Assembly (NCBI RefSeq): GCF_031656215.1
Contig: NZ_CP134228.1
Span: 310,001-374,000 of the forward strand
Direction of reading: 5' to 3'
Length of the DNA stretch: 64,000 nucleotides
Source: Mesorhizobium koreense
GTDB taxonomy: Bacteria; Pseudomonadota; Alphaproteobacteria; Rhizobiales; Rhizobiaceae
Position numbers and translations under genes: made by a program. Position 1 is the stretch's first letter; each line of letters opens with the position of its first letter. Below, piece by piece: positions 29,075 through 37,980 of this stretch. The notes beneath the pieces were generated by a model. That model was not told where the DNA came from. It saw only the letters and a list, made by a program, of their open reading frames with translations, and did not search any database.

Positions 29075-29356
29075 TCACTGGTCGTTCAGGCGCTCGCGCA
29101 ATTCCTTCCCGGTCTTGAAGAAGGGGACCCATTTCTCCTCGACTTCGACCGATTCGCCGGTGCGCGGATTGCGGCCGGTACGCGCCGGGCGGTTCTTCAC
29201 GGAAAAGGCGCCGAAACCGCGCAATTCAACGCGATTGCCTTCGGCCAGCGCGCGCGTGATCTCTTCAAAAATGGCGTTCACAATGTTCTCGACATCCCGC
29301 AGGAAAAGATGCGGATTTCGATTGGCGATCGTCTGCACGAGTTCGGATTTGATCAT
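29075..29356 (-). CDS. ihfB: Integration host factor subunit beta
   Basis: This HU/IHF fold protein has 93 residues. It starts [19 protein letters not shown] and has the DNA-intercalating arm [21 protein letters not shown] with the conserved Pro. It pairs with IhfA to bend DNA in sigma-54 promoters, recombination and packaging. The family N-terminus fixes the start. It lies between sppA and lapA on the same strand. Confidence 0.96.
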   Translation of the reverse strand: MIKSELVQTIANRNPHLFLRDVENIVNAIFEEITRALAEGNRVELRGFGAFSVKNRPARTGRNPRTGESVEVEEKWVPFFKTGKELRERLNDQ

Positions 29357-29437
29357 GGATTTGCGTCCCCGGGCATGCTTAGTCAGACTTCGACGGAATC
29401 GAATTCTGCTTGCTTTTCAATTGCTCAAGCTATGCCG

Positions 29438-30379
29438 TCAAGGGTGCCAGACCGACAGGAGACCGTCAAGGAAGATGCGGTCGGCGCCAATCCGCTCGAA
29501 AAAGCCAGCCGTTCCTTCCGGCAGCCCGACAAGACGGGCAAGCGCTTTCGAGAAAAGAAAACTGCGGCCGCTCGGCGATTTCCATTCGATGACTTTCAGG
29601 TTCGGATCGACGCCCTTCTTTGCCAGCCAGACGACGGCCTCGCGCTCGCCGCCGACCTCATCCACCAGCTTGTTGGCGACGGCCTGGCGCCCGGTGAAGA
29701 TAGAACCGTCCGCGAGCTTCAGCACCTGGTCGCGAGGAAGCCCCCGCCGATCGGCGACCAGCCCGACGAACCAGTCATAGCTGTCGGAAATGAGCTTCTG
29801 GACCATGGCGCGCGCTTCGTCCGTCGTCGGCGTGAAGGGCGAAGGCTCGGCCTTGAGCGGCGAGGACTTGATCGCCTCCAGCTTGACGCCGACCTTGTCC
29901 ATCAGGCCGGTGACGTTCGGGAATTCGACCAGAACGCCGATCGAGCCGACGATGGAGGTCTGGCGCGCCACGATATGGTCGGCCGCCGCGGCCACCATAT
30001 AGGCTGCCGAGGCCCCGAGACCGGTGATCTCGGCGACAACCGGCTTCTCGGCGGCAACCCGGCGCACTTCCTCGTAAAGCTGTTCGCCGCCCGCCGTCGT
30101 GCCGCCGGGCGAGTTGATCTCCAGGATCAGCCCCTTCACGGCGGGCGAATCGCGCAGTTTTTCGAGCTGGTCGACGAGGTCGTCGTCCTGGGTGATCGTA
30201 CCGGCGATCTTGACCTTGGCGATATGATTGGCCGCAAGGGAGCCATATTCGTCCTGGTACAACCTCGATCCGGCCCATGCCACCGCAAGCGCGATGACGG
30301 CAAGCGCCACGACGCGCCAGAAGGTCAGTTTCCGCCGCAGGCGGTGGCGGTCGATCAGTTCGTCGGCCCGTGTAGCCAT
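29438..30379 (-). CDS. sppA: Signal peptide peptidase SppA (36K type)
   Basis: This S49 serine protease has 313 residues and one N-terminal membrane anchor (VVALAVIALAVAWAG). The catalytic Ser lies in GLGASAAYMVAAAADHI and the Lys in KSSPLKAEPSPF; INSPGGT marks the ClpP-like fold. It degrades cleaved signal peptides in the membrane. The start with MATRADELIDRHRLRR is preferred over an upstream ATG. ihfB lies just downstream on the same strand, and lptC diverges. Confidence 0.93.
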   Translation of the reverse strand: MATRADELIDRHRLRRKLTFWRVVALAVIALAVAWAGSRLYQDEYGSLAANHIAKVKIAGTITQDDDLVDQLEKLRDSPAVKGLILEINSPGGTTAGGEQLYEEVRRVAAEKPVVAEITGLGASAAYMVAAAADHIVARQTSIVGSIGVLVEFPNVTGLMDKVGVKLEAIKSSPLKAEPSPFTPTTDEARAMVQKLISDSYDWFVGLVADRRGLPRDQVLKLADGSIFTGRQAVANKLVDEVGGEREAVVWLAKKGVDPNLKVIEWKSPSGRSFLFSKALARLVGLPEGTAGFFERIGADRIFLDGLLSVWHP

Positions 30380-30654
30380 ATCGTTCTTTCCCGCATTTGC
30401 CGCTTGGAACCCCATTCCTATGCCATGCGCTTCTTCGCCGCCACCGCTTTCCACGACGCGATGCAGGCCGTGCTTCCGGCAAAGATCACACTGGCGTTCG
30501 ACCGCAAAATCACCATATTGGAATGAAAATTGCCGAGCGCCTCGCAGAAAGGCGCATCAAAAATAGTAGGATCAGGGCAGACTTGGGACGGTCGCTTCGG
30601 CCGGGCACGATCGGAGCGTGTGGATATCGCGTGGCATCCGACGCGCGACGAAAG

Positions 30655-31404
30655 ATGGAATTCGATCGGATCGAGCCGGTGACGACGATAGACGCTGAGC
30701 GCAGAACCCTTCGACCCGATCCGGCCGTTCCCCCGGCGGACAGCGCCGGCGGCCGCTCGGTCGAGCAGGCGTTCCGGCGGGCGAAGCGGCATTCCACGGC
30801 CGTCAGGACGTTGAAGGTGTTGTTGCCGGGCCTTGCCATCCTCATCGCCGCCGGATTCACGATCTACTCCTATCTGCTGACGCCGGGCGGGATTGCCGTC
30901 GACATCCTCGGCTCCAGCTATAGCGACGGCAAACTCACGATGGCCAATCCGAGGCTGGAGGGCTTTACCAAGGAAAACCGCCCCTATTCGCTCAAGGCCG
31001 CGCGCGCCGTGCAGGACGTGACGAATACGAATGTCGTCCAGTTGGACGACATTACCGCGAAGCTTCCCGTCAGTGACGACAACTGGGCCAATGTCAGCGC
31101 GCCCAAAGGCATTTATAACAAAGAGAAGGATACGCTCGACGTTCCGACCGAGATGACCGTGACGACGACGGACGGCCTCGTCGCCAAGCTCAGTTCCGCC
31201 TTCGTCAACATCGCGACAGGAGATTTGAAGACTTCCGATCCGGTCGATATTACTCTAAGGGGATCGCATATCACTGCCGATAGCATGACTGTACAGGATC
31301 GGGGCAAGGTACTTGTCTTCGACCGGAAAGTTCGGGTGACGATGATGCCGGAAAAGAAAAACTCCACTGGAGACAATCATGGAGCGGCCGATGCGCCGCG
31401 CTAG
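30655..31404 (+). CDS. lptC: LPS export ABC transporter periplasmic protein LptC
   Basis: The protein has 249 residues. A disordered N-terminus is followed by a single membrane anchor (VLLPGLAILIAAGFTIYSYL) and a beta-jellyroll periplasmic domain. The domain contains LEGFTKENRPYSLKAARAVQD and IYNKEKDTLDVP, as in LptC/YrbK. It receives LPS from the LptBFG complex and passes it to LptA. It is the first gene of lptCAB on this strand. Its end overlaps lptA by 26 bp. Confidence 0.88.
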   Translation: MEFDRIEPVTTIDAERRTLRPDPAVPPADSAGGRSVEQAFRRAKRHSTAVRTLKVLLPGLAILIAAGFTIYSYLLTPGGIAVDILGSSYSDGKLTMANPRLEGFTKENRPYSLKAARAVQDVTNTNVVQLDDITAKLPVSDDNWANVSAPKGIYNKEKDTLDVPTEMTVTTTDGLVAKLSSAFVNIATGDLKTSDPVDITLRGSHITADSMTVQDRGKVLVFDRKVRVTMMPEKKNSTGDNHGAADAPR

Positions 31405-32053
31405 CCTTCTCCTTGCGATTTCATACAGTCTCCTTGCCGGCTTCTCCGTACTTGCGGCCGGGCCCGCGCTCGCTCAGCAGAACGGGTCAGAGGCCGGGAC
31501 GAGCAACAGCTTCTCCGGCATGAAGCTTTCAAACGACAAGCCGATCCAGATCGAAAGCGACAATCTCGAGGTCCACGACAAGGACAGCACGGCCATCTTC
31601 ACCGGCAACGTCAATGTCGTGCAGGGTACGACGACGATGAAGGCCGGCCGCATGGTCGTCCACTACATCAAGGGCGCGAAGGACAATGCCGGGAAGGCGA
31701 ATGACGCCAGCCAGAAAACCGGCGCCGGCGAGAAGACAGATGGTGCGGTCGGCAATATGATGGCTGGCGGCGCCAGCAACATCAAGAGCATCGACGTCGA
31801 CGGAAAGGTCTACGTGAAGTCCAACGATCAGATCGCCACCGGCGATCACGGCACGTTCGACATGCAAAGCCAGGTCCTAGTGCTCGAAGGCAACGAGGTG
31901 GTGCTGACGCAGGGCGACAACGTCGTCATGGGCTGCAAGCTGACAGCCAACCTCAAGACCGGCCTGTCCAAGCTCGACGGCTGCAACAGCGCCAAGGACA
32001 AGGGCCGCGTCAAGGTGCTGCTGACGCCGGACAAGAAGAAGGCGGCTGACTAG
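31379..32053 (+). CDS. lptA: LPS transport periplasmic protein LptA (OstA family)
   Basis: The protein has 224 residues with a signal peptide ending around ALA-QQ. The OstA jellyroll reads [24 protein letters not shown], then [15 protein letters not shown], then [10 protein letters not shown]. It bridges the periplasm in LPS export. An internal loop rich in Lys/Gly/Ala ([21 protein letters not shown]) is longer than in E. coli LptA. Two ATGs four codons apart are possible starts; the first overlaps lptC. Confidence 0.9.
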   Translation: MERPMRRASLLLAISYSLLAGFSVLAAGPALAQQNGSEAGTSNSFSGMKLSNDKPIQIESDNLEVHDKDSTAIFTGNVNVVQGTTTMKAGRMVVHYIKGAKDNAGKANDASQKTGAGEKTDGAVGNMMAGGASNIKSIDVDGKVYVKSNDQIATGDHGTFDMQSQVLVLEGNEVVLTQGDNVVMGCKLTANLKTGLSKLDGCNSAKDKGRVKVLLTPDKKKAAD

Positions 32054-32054
32054 C

Positions 32055-32855
32055 TTGACGGCGGTCTCGAAGATTTCCGCGCGCGCCCTCTCCGATAAAG
32101 GCGAAACGGCCGCCATCGACCCTGAACGTCTGAAGGGTACGCTGATCGCGCGCGGCCTGACCAAGAGCTACAAAGGCCGCCAGGTGGTGAGCGGCGTGTC
32201 GATCGGGGTGAGAGCCGGCGAAGCGGTCGGTCTGCTCGGGCCGAACGGCGCCGGCAAGACCACCTGCTTCTACATGGTCACCGGGCTGGTGCCGGTGGAC
32301 AAGGGCACGATCTCCATCGACGGCTACGACGTGACCACGCTGCCCATGTACCGTCGTGCCCGGCTCGGCATCGGCTACCTGCCTCAGGAAGCGTCCATTT
32401 TCCGCGGCCTGTCGGTCGAGGCGAATATCCGTGCCGTCCTGGAGGTCGTGGAAAAGAACCGCAAGGAGCGTGAGCGTCGGCTCGACGAGTTGCTCGACGA
32501 GTTCAACATCACCCATCTGCGCAAGGCGCCGTCTATCTCGCTGTCCGGCGGCGAGCGAAGGCGCCTGGAAATCGCCCGCGCATTGGCTTCCAGCCCGAAA
32601 TTCATGCTTCTGGACGAGCCTTTCGCCGGCATCGACCCGATTGCCGTCTTCGATATCCAGCAACTCGTGCGGCATCTGACCAGCCGCGGCATCGGCGTCC
32701 TCATCACCGACCACAATGTGCGCGAGACGCTCGGCCTCATCGACCGCGCCTATATCATCCACGCCGGCAAGGTGCTCACCCATGGCGAGCCCTCCGAAGT
32801 GGTCGGCAATGCCGATGTGCGCCGCCTCTATCTCGGCGAAGGTTTTACCCTGTAG
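32055..32855 (+). CDS. lptB: LPS export ABC transporter ATP-binding protein LptB
   Basis: The protein has 266 residues and apparently begins at a TTG one base after the lptA stop. The ABC ATPase signature is clear: Walker [16 protein letters not shown], signature [16 protein letters not shown], Walker [14 protein letters not shown]. The N-terminal 25 residues are an extension found in alphaproteobacterial LptB. It powers LPS extraction with LptF/G, which are not here. In most Rhizobiales rpoN follows directly; here an unrelated importer does. Confidence 0.95.
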   Translation: MTAVSKISARALSDKGETAAIDPERLKGTLIARGLTKSYKGRQVVSGVSIGVRAGEAVGLLGPNGAGKTTCFYMVTGLVPVDKGTISIDGYDVTTLPMYRRARLGIGYLPQEASIFRGLSVEANIRAVLEVVEKNRKERERRLDELLDEFNITHLRKAPSISLSGGERRRLEIARALASSPKFMLLDEPFAGIDPIAVFDIQQLVRHLTSRGIGVLITDHNVRETLGLIDRAYIIHAGKVLTHGEPSEVVGNADVRRLYLGEGFTL

Positions 32856-33060
32856 GCAGTCCTGTCCCGCATTCGACGAAAGTCAGGGTGTGCCAGAAGG
32901 CAGAGATCGCGCCCCTTCGCATTGACGCTGCCGCGCGACCCATTAAGAATGCCGCCCATCGCCGGCCGGGCTTGAACCGGTCGGACCGGCGCGCCTCATC
33001 GGCGCGGGAAACAAGGGCTACGGGACGGCTTCCAGGCTATTCCCGAAGGGAGGAAAACGG

Positions 33061-34320
33061 ATGACTGACAAAAATATCAAAATGGCCGCCGCCAGTGCCG
33101 TCGGGGGCGTGACGCGCCGTACAGTGGTCGCGGGCATCGGCGCGGCCGGCATCGTCGCCGGCACGTCGCCCTTCTCGATCGTGCGTGCGGCGGGCGGCCC
33201 GCTCAAGGTCGGCGTGCTCCTGCCGCGCTCGGGCGTGCAGGCGGGCATCGGCCAGGACTGCCAGCGCGGCGTGGAAGTCGCGGCGCCGATCCTCAAGGAA
33301 CTCGGCCTGCCCGAACTCCAGATCATGAACGGCGATACCGAATCGAACGAGCAGACCGCGCGCGCCCAGGCCGAGAAACTGATCGGTGACGGGGCGCAGC
33401 TTCTGGTCGGCGCGTTCGATTCCGGCCAGAGCGCGGCGATCGCGCAGGTCGCCGAGCAGAAGGGCATCCCCTTCGTCATCAACATCGCCGCGGCGCCGCA
33501 GATCACCGAGCAGGGCTATAAATACGTTTTCCGCAACTTCCCGACGGCGGTGACGATCCTCACCGACGCCTTCAAGCAGCAGCTGGAGATCTTCAAGCAG
33601 GTTGGCTCGGCGCCGAAATCGGTGGTCTTCCTGCATGTGAACGACACGTTCGGTTCGGCGATGGCAGGCGGCATCGGCAAGGTTATGCCGAAATTCGACA
33701 TGCCCTACAAGGTGGCCGAAACCATCGCCTACGACCGCGCGGCGCGAGATCTCTCCGTCGAGATCGCCAAAGCCAAGGCGACGGGAGGCGACGCGCTTCT
33801 CGTCGTCAGCCGCTTGAACGACGCCATCCTGCTCACCCGCGAACTGGTCAAGCAGCGCTGGACGCCGGAAGCCATCCTCTCCATGGGGCCGGGCTGGTAC
33901 GAGGACCAGTATTTCAAGACGCTCGGCAAGCTCTCCGACGGCCCGATCTCCTTCGTGCCGTGGTACGACCCGAAGAAGAAGCTCAGCGAGACGCTGAAGG
34001 CTGCCATGAAGAAGGCCTATCCGGACGTCAACATGAACACCAACCATGTCTATACGTTCGAGGCGCTTCTGGTGGCGGCCGACGCCTACAAGCGCGCCGG
34101 GACGGGCAATTCCAAGGAACTGACGGAAGCCGTGCGCTCCACCAACATCACCGACAACGTCTCGATCGGCGAAGGCATCCGCTTCAACGCCAAGGGCCAG
34201 AACGACACCGTCGGCGACGCCTCCATCCAGAACGTCGGCGGCGAGCTCGTCGTGGTTGCGCCCGAGAAAGCGGCCGTCGCCAAGGCGGTCTGGCCGATGC
34301 CTCCTTACGACAAGCGCTGA
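33061..34320 (+). CDS. Branched-chain-type (HAAT) ABC transporter substrate-binding protein
   Basis: The protein has 419 residues with a twin-arginine-like signal (VTRRTVVAGIGAAGIVAG) ending near VRA-AG. A type-I binding fold follows (LKVGVLLPRSGVQAGIGQD, LLVGAFDSGQSAAIAQVAEQ). It belongs to the LivJ-like family that binds amino acids, amides, urea or aromatic acids. The ligand cannot be read from sequence. GGGAGG precedes the ATG. It heads a five-gene operon with H, M, G and F subunits. Confidence 0.9.
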   Translation: MTDKNIKMAAASAVGGVTRRTVVAGIGAAGIVAGTSPFSIVRAAGGPLKVGVLLPRSGVQAGIGQDCQRGVEVAAPILKELGLPELQIMNGDTESNEQTARAQAEKLIGDGAQLLVGAFDSGQSAAIAQVAEQKGIPFVINIAAAPQITEQGYKYVFRNFPTAVTILTDAFKQQLEIFKQVGSAPKSVVFLHVNDTFGSAMAGGIGKVMPKFDMPYKVAETIAYDRAARDLSVEIAKAKATGGDALLVVSRLNDAILLTRELVKQRWTPEAILSMGPGWYEDQYFKTLGKLSDGPISFVPWYDPKKKLSETLKAAMKKAYPDVNMNTNHVYTFEALLVAADAYKRAGTGNSKELTEAVRSTNITDNVSIGEGIRFNAKGQNDTVGDASIQNVGGELVVVAPEKAAVAKAVWPMPPYDKR

Positions 34321-34387
34321 GACGCATCCCGCATCGCCCCGGCCGGCGCGACCGGGGCGGAATCGTACCTCGCATCGGAAGCAGGCC

Positions 34388-35260
34388 GTGCCCGTCGAGC
34401 TTTATCTCAACGTCGCCGTCAGCGGTTTGCTGACCGGCCTCATCTACGGGCTTTCCGCGCTCGGCCTGTCGGTTATTTTCGGTGTCATCCGCATCGTCAA
34501 TTTTGCCCATGGCGAGATCATGGTGATGGGCATGTTCGCGACGCTGATGCTGTTCCGGCATCTCGGCATCGACCCGCTCTATTGCGTGCCGATCGTTGCA
34601 GCGGCGCTGTTCGCCTTCGGCTATCTCCTGCAGGACCTCGTCGTGCGCCGCATCGTGCACCTGCCGGATTACATGCAGTTTCTCCTGATGGCGGCGATCG
34701 CGGTCATGATCGTCAGCCTCTGCCTGATGATCTTCGGGCCGGACGCGCAGGGCGTGCAGGTCGCCTATGCCTACGATTCCTTCCAGATCGGCCCTCTGCT
34801 GGTCGACAAGGTCCGCATCTATGCCGGGATCGCCGCGCTCGTCGTTTCCGGCCTGCTCTTCGCATTCTTCCGCTACACGGATACGGGCAAGGCGATCCGC
34901 GCCTGCGGCGACAACCAGACCGGCGCGCTGGTGGTGGGGCTGAACGTCCGCCGCCTCTTCGCGCTCACTTTCGGCATCGGCACGGCCTGCCTGGGTGCCG
35001 CCGGCGCGATCCTCGTGCTGCTGATCGACGTGCACCCCTATCTCGGTCCGTCCTATACGCTGCTTGCCTTCATCATCGTCATCATCGGCGGGCTCGGCAG
35101 CTTGCCCGGCGCGCTGCTCGGCGGCCTCCTGATCGGTGTCTCCGAGGCGCTGGCGGGGCTCGTCTTCCAGCCCTCGATGAAAAGCGCGGTTTCCTTCGGG
35201 CTCCTGATCCTCGTTCTCCTGCTTCGGCCGCAGGGCCTGCTCGGCAAGGAAGTGCGATGA
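34388..35260 (+). CDS. livH: Branched-chain-type ABC transporter permease (LivH)
   Basis: This hydrophobic permease has 290 residues and about eight helices. The N-terminus reads AVSGLLTGLIYGLSALGLSVIFGVIRIVNFAHGE, the LivH hallmark. The C-terminal EAA-like loop is IGGLGSLPGALLGGLLIG. It starts with GTG, reached after the substrate-binding gene. Its stop overlaps the livM start (ATGA), so translation is coupled. Confidence 0.93.
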   Translation: MPVELYLNVAVSGLLTGLIYGLSALGLSVIFGVIRIVNFAHGEIMVMGMFATLMLFRHLGIDPLYCVPIVAAALFAFGYLLQDLVVRRIVHLPDYMQFLLMAAIAVMIVSLCLMIFGPDAQGVQVAYAYDSFQIGPLLVDKVRIYAGIAALVVSGLLFAFFRYTDTGKAIRACGDNQTGALVVGLNVRRLFALTFGIGTACLGAAGAILVLLIDVHPYLGPSYTLLAFIIVIIGGLGSLPGALLGGLLIGVSEALAGLVFQPSMKSAVSFGLLILVLLLRPQGLLGKEVR

Positions 35261-36270
35261 TCGCGCGGCTGACGGACGGGTTGCCGCCGCGCGCGCTGGC
35301 GCTGCTCGCGGCTTTCGCGGTTGTGATGGCCGTCGCCCCCTTCTTCGCCAGCGACTATGTGCTGAGCGTCTTGATCATCTCGCTCTATTTCGCCTTTGTC
35401 GGGCAGGCCTGGAACCTGATGCTCGGCTTCGCCGGGCAATTGTCGCTCGGCCATGCGCTTTTCGTCGGCATCGGCGCCTATACGAGCGCGGCGCTCTTCA
35501 CCCATTTCGGCGTCAGCCCGTGGGCCGGCGTGATCGCGGCGGTGGCGCTTTCCACGCTGATGGGCTGCGTCATCGGCTATCTCGGTTTTCGTTTCTCGAT
35601 TCGCGGCGTCTATTTCGCGCTGCTCACTATCGCGTTTGCCGAATTCACCGGCATCATGGTCGACAACTCAGCCTGGCTCGGCGGATCGGCGGGGCTCTTC
35701 CTGCCGGTGAAGAACGCCGGCAGCATCGACTTCCTCAATCTGCGCGGCCCGCCGATCCTGTTCTACTACCTGATCCTGATCCTGACCGGCGGAGCGCTGG
35801 TGCTCTGCCGCTTCCTGCTCAACAGCAAGCTCGGCCTCTACTGGCAGGCGATCCGCGACGACCAGGAGGCCGCGGAGGCTGCCGGCGTGCCGCTCTTCCG
35901 CTATAAGATGATCGCGGTGGCGATCTCGTCCGCGCTGACCGGCATCGCCGGCGTCTGGTACGCCTTCTACTACAACAACCTCTTCCCCGAATCGACCTTC
36001 GCCACCGGACGCTCGGTCGAACTCATCCTCGGCACGGTCGTCGGAGGTGTGGGCACGCTGTTCGGACCGATCCTCGGCGCGCTCATCCTCACCCCGCTCG
36101 GCGAACTGCTGACCGAACTCACCTCGGGGCTCCAGATCGACGGCATCAAGACCTTCTTCTGGGGCTTTTGCGTCGTCGCCATCGTGCTCTTCCGGCCGTC
36201 CGGCGTGTGGCCGTGGCTGGCGGGACTCCTGAAGCTCGACGGCCGCAGCGCGAACGGAGGCGGACGATGA
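35257..36270 (+). CDS. livM: Branched-chain-type ABC transporter permease (LivM)
   Basis: This second permease has 337 residues. It contains WNLMLGFAGQLSLGHALFVGIGAY, typical of LivM, and a C-terminal VGGVGTLFGPILGALILTPL loop. It pairs with LivH to form the channel. Both ends overlap neighbours by 4 bp (livH and livG), a sign of a tight operon. Confidence 0.93.
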   Translation: MIARLTDGLPPRALALLAAFAVVMAVAPFFASDYVLSVLIISLYFAFVGQAWNLMLGFAGQLSLGHALFVGIGAYTSAALFTHFGVSPWAGVIAAVALSTLMGCVIGYLGFRFSIRGVYFALLTIAFAEFTGIMVDNSAWLGGSAGLFLPVKNAGSIDFLNLRGPPILFYYLILILTGGALVLCRFLLNSKLGLYWQAIRDDQEAAEAAGVPLFRYKMIAVAISSALTGIAGVWYAFYYNNLFPESTFATGRSVELILGTVVGGVGTLFGPILGALILTPLGELLTELTSGLQIDGIKTFFWGFCVVAIVLFRPSGVWPWLAGLLKLDGRSANGGGR

Positions 36271-37007
36271 GTGCTCGCCACTCCGCTTCACTCAAGGTCG
36301 AGGGGCTGACGCGGCGCTTCAGCGGGCTGACTGCCGTCGACAACGTCTCCTTCGAGGTGCCGCCCGGCGCCATCCATGCGCTGATCGGCCCGAACGGCGC
36401 CGGCAAGACGACGACCTTCAACATGATCGCCGGCGCGCTCAAACCGACGAGCGGCGACGTCTCTCTCGACGGGCATTCGCTGGTCGGCAAGCGACCGGAC
36501 GAGATCTGCCGCGCCGGCGTCGGCCGTACCTTCCAGGTGGTGCGTCCGTTCAAGGATATCACGGTCACCGACAATGTCGCTGTCGGCGCGCTCTCATGGA
36601 CGAACGACATGGCGGCGGCGCGGCGCTACGCGCTCGACATGCTCGAACTGCTCGGTCTCGCCGACAAGCGTAACGCACTGCCGGGCAGCATCACCCTTCC
36701 CGACCGCAAATGCCTGGAGGTGGCGCGCGCGTTGGCGACGAAGCCGAAGCTCCTGCTTCTCGACGAGGTGATGGCCGGCCTGCGTCCGACCGAGACCGAT
36801 CGCATGGTCGCGACCTTCCGCCGGCTGAACGAGGAGACCGGCGTCACCATCGTCCTGATCGAGCATGTCATGCGGGCAGTGATGGCGCTGTCGCATCATG
36901 TCGTGGTGCTCAACTACGGCAAGGTGATCGCCGCGGGCACGCCGGAGGAGGTGACGCGCAATCCGGACGTGCTCGCCTGCTATCTCGGCGCCGAGGAGCT
37001 TTCCTGA
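36267..37007 (+). CDS. livG: Branched-chain-type ABC transporter ATPase (LivG) with atypical signature
   Basis: The ATPase has 246 residues. Walker A is [16 protein letters not shown], followed by the Q-loop GRTFQVVRPF. Where LSGGQ is expected the sequence is ITLPDRKCLEVARAL, and Walker B reads LLLLDEVMAGLRP. Similar signatures are, from memory, seen in a branch of LivG proteins, so the gene is probably intact rather than decayed. The A subunit may rely on its partner LivF for the canonical site. It overlaps livM by 4 bp and livF by 1 bp. Confidence 0.9.
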   Translation: MSARHSASLKVEGLTRRFSGLTAVDNVSFEVPPGAIHALIGPNGAGKTTTFNMIAGALKPTSGDVSLDGHSLVGKRPDEICRAGVGRTFQVVRPFKDITVTDNVAVGALSWTNDMAAARRYALDMLELLGLADKRNALPGSITLPDRKCLEVARALATKPKLLLLDEVMAGLRPTETDRMVATFRRLNEETGVTIVLIEHVMRAVMALSHHVVVLNYGKVIAAGTPEEVTRNPDVLACYLGAEELS

Positions 37008-37711
37008 TGCTGGAGGTCGACGGCATCGACGTCTTCTACGGCGACGCGCGGGCGCTCGACGGCGTGTCGATCACGATCGAGCCCGGCGTGATCGTCGCTA
37101 TCGTCGGAGCGAACGGCGCCGGCAAGACCTCGCTCATCCGCACCATAGCCGGAATGCAGAAGCCGGCCAGCGGCCATATCCGCTTCAAGGGAACCGACAT
37201 CGCCGGCTGGCCGACCTACAAGGTCTGCGATCTCGGCATCGGCCAGGTGGCCGAGGGAAGGCAGATATTCCCCTCCATGACGGTCACCGAGAACCTCGAA
37301 ACGGGAGCCATGCTGCCGCGCGCCCGCGCCGGCAAGGCACGCAATCTCGACCATGTCTACCAGATGTTCCCCCGGCTCGCGGAGCGCAGGACGCAGGCCG
37401 CCGGGACCCTCTCGGGCGGCGAGCAGCAGATGCTCGCCATCGGCCGCTGCCTTATGGGCAGCCCCGAACTCATCATGTTCGACGAGCCGTCGCTGGGTCT
37501 GGCGCCGGCGCTGGTGCACGACGTGCTGCAGTCGATCGTCGACCTCAACCGCGAGGGCATCACCTGCGTGCTGGTCGAGCAGAACGTGGCCGTCTCGCTA
37601 AAACTCGCCAAACACGCCTATGTGCTGGAGAATGGGCGCGTGACGCTGTCCGGCAGTGGAGAAGCGCTCCTCGCAGACGACCGGGTCAGACAGGCCTATC
37701 TGGGGCTGTAG
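37007..37711 (+). CDS. livF: Branched-chain-type ABC transporter ATPase (LivF)
   Basis: The ATPase has 234 residues. Walker A is AIVGANGAGKTSLIRTI, the signature TLSGGEQQMLAIGRCL, and Walker B LIMFDEPSLGLAP, all canonical for LivF. It ends the importer operon. Its ATG shares a base with the livG stop (TGATG). A RIME-like repeat follows. Confidence 0.94.
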   Translation: MLEVDGIDVFYGDARALDGVSITIEPGVIVAIVGANGAGKTSLIRTIAGMQKPASGHIRFKGTDIAGWPTYKVCDLGIGQVAEGRQIFPSMTVTENLETGAMLPRARAGKARNLDHVYQMFPRLAERRTQAAGTLSGGEQQMLAIGRCLMGSPELIMFDEPSLGLAPALVHDVLQSIVDLNREGITCVLVEQNVAVSLKLAKHAYVLENGRVTLSGSGEALLADDRVRQAYLGL

Positions 37712-37728
37712 GCCGTCCGGCGGTCAGG

Positions 37729-37947
37729 GTGCGTCCTTCGAGGCTCGCTTCGCTCGCACCTCAGGATGAGGAAGGTTGGTGCCAGTTTCCCTCTTCCTGA
37801 TACGTCCTGCGTGCGGAACCTCGTCGAAATATCCACGTCTCAGAAGAAGAGGTAAGGGGTAAGGGGTAAAGAGCCAATCTTCAAAGGAGCAAGGCACCAA
37901 CCGTCCTCATCCTGAGGTGCGAGCGAAGCGAGCCTCGAAGGACGCAC
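37729..37947. repeat. Rhizobial mosaic palindromic element (family A, copy 2)
   Basis: Two 55-bp inverted arms match each other at 54 of 55 positions. The left arm starts GTGCGTCCTTCGAGGCTCG and the right arm ends CGAGCCTCGAAGGACGCAC. The arms enclose about 110 bp that include a short GGTAAGG tandem. It lies in the convergent gap between livF and the RND gene, matching the position of copy 1 between convergent genes. Confidence 0.9.
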
Positions 37948-37980
37948 TGAAACACCTATCGATCGCCAAAGGATCGAGTA

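Noticed and set aside
36267-37007. livG as a decayed gene because of its altered signature
   Set aside because: Length, Walker A and B, Q-loop and overlaps with neighbours are intact, and a similar pattern is recalled from other LivG proteins.
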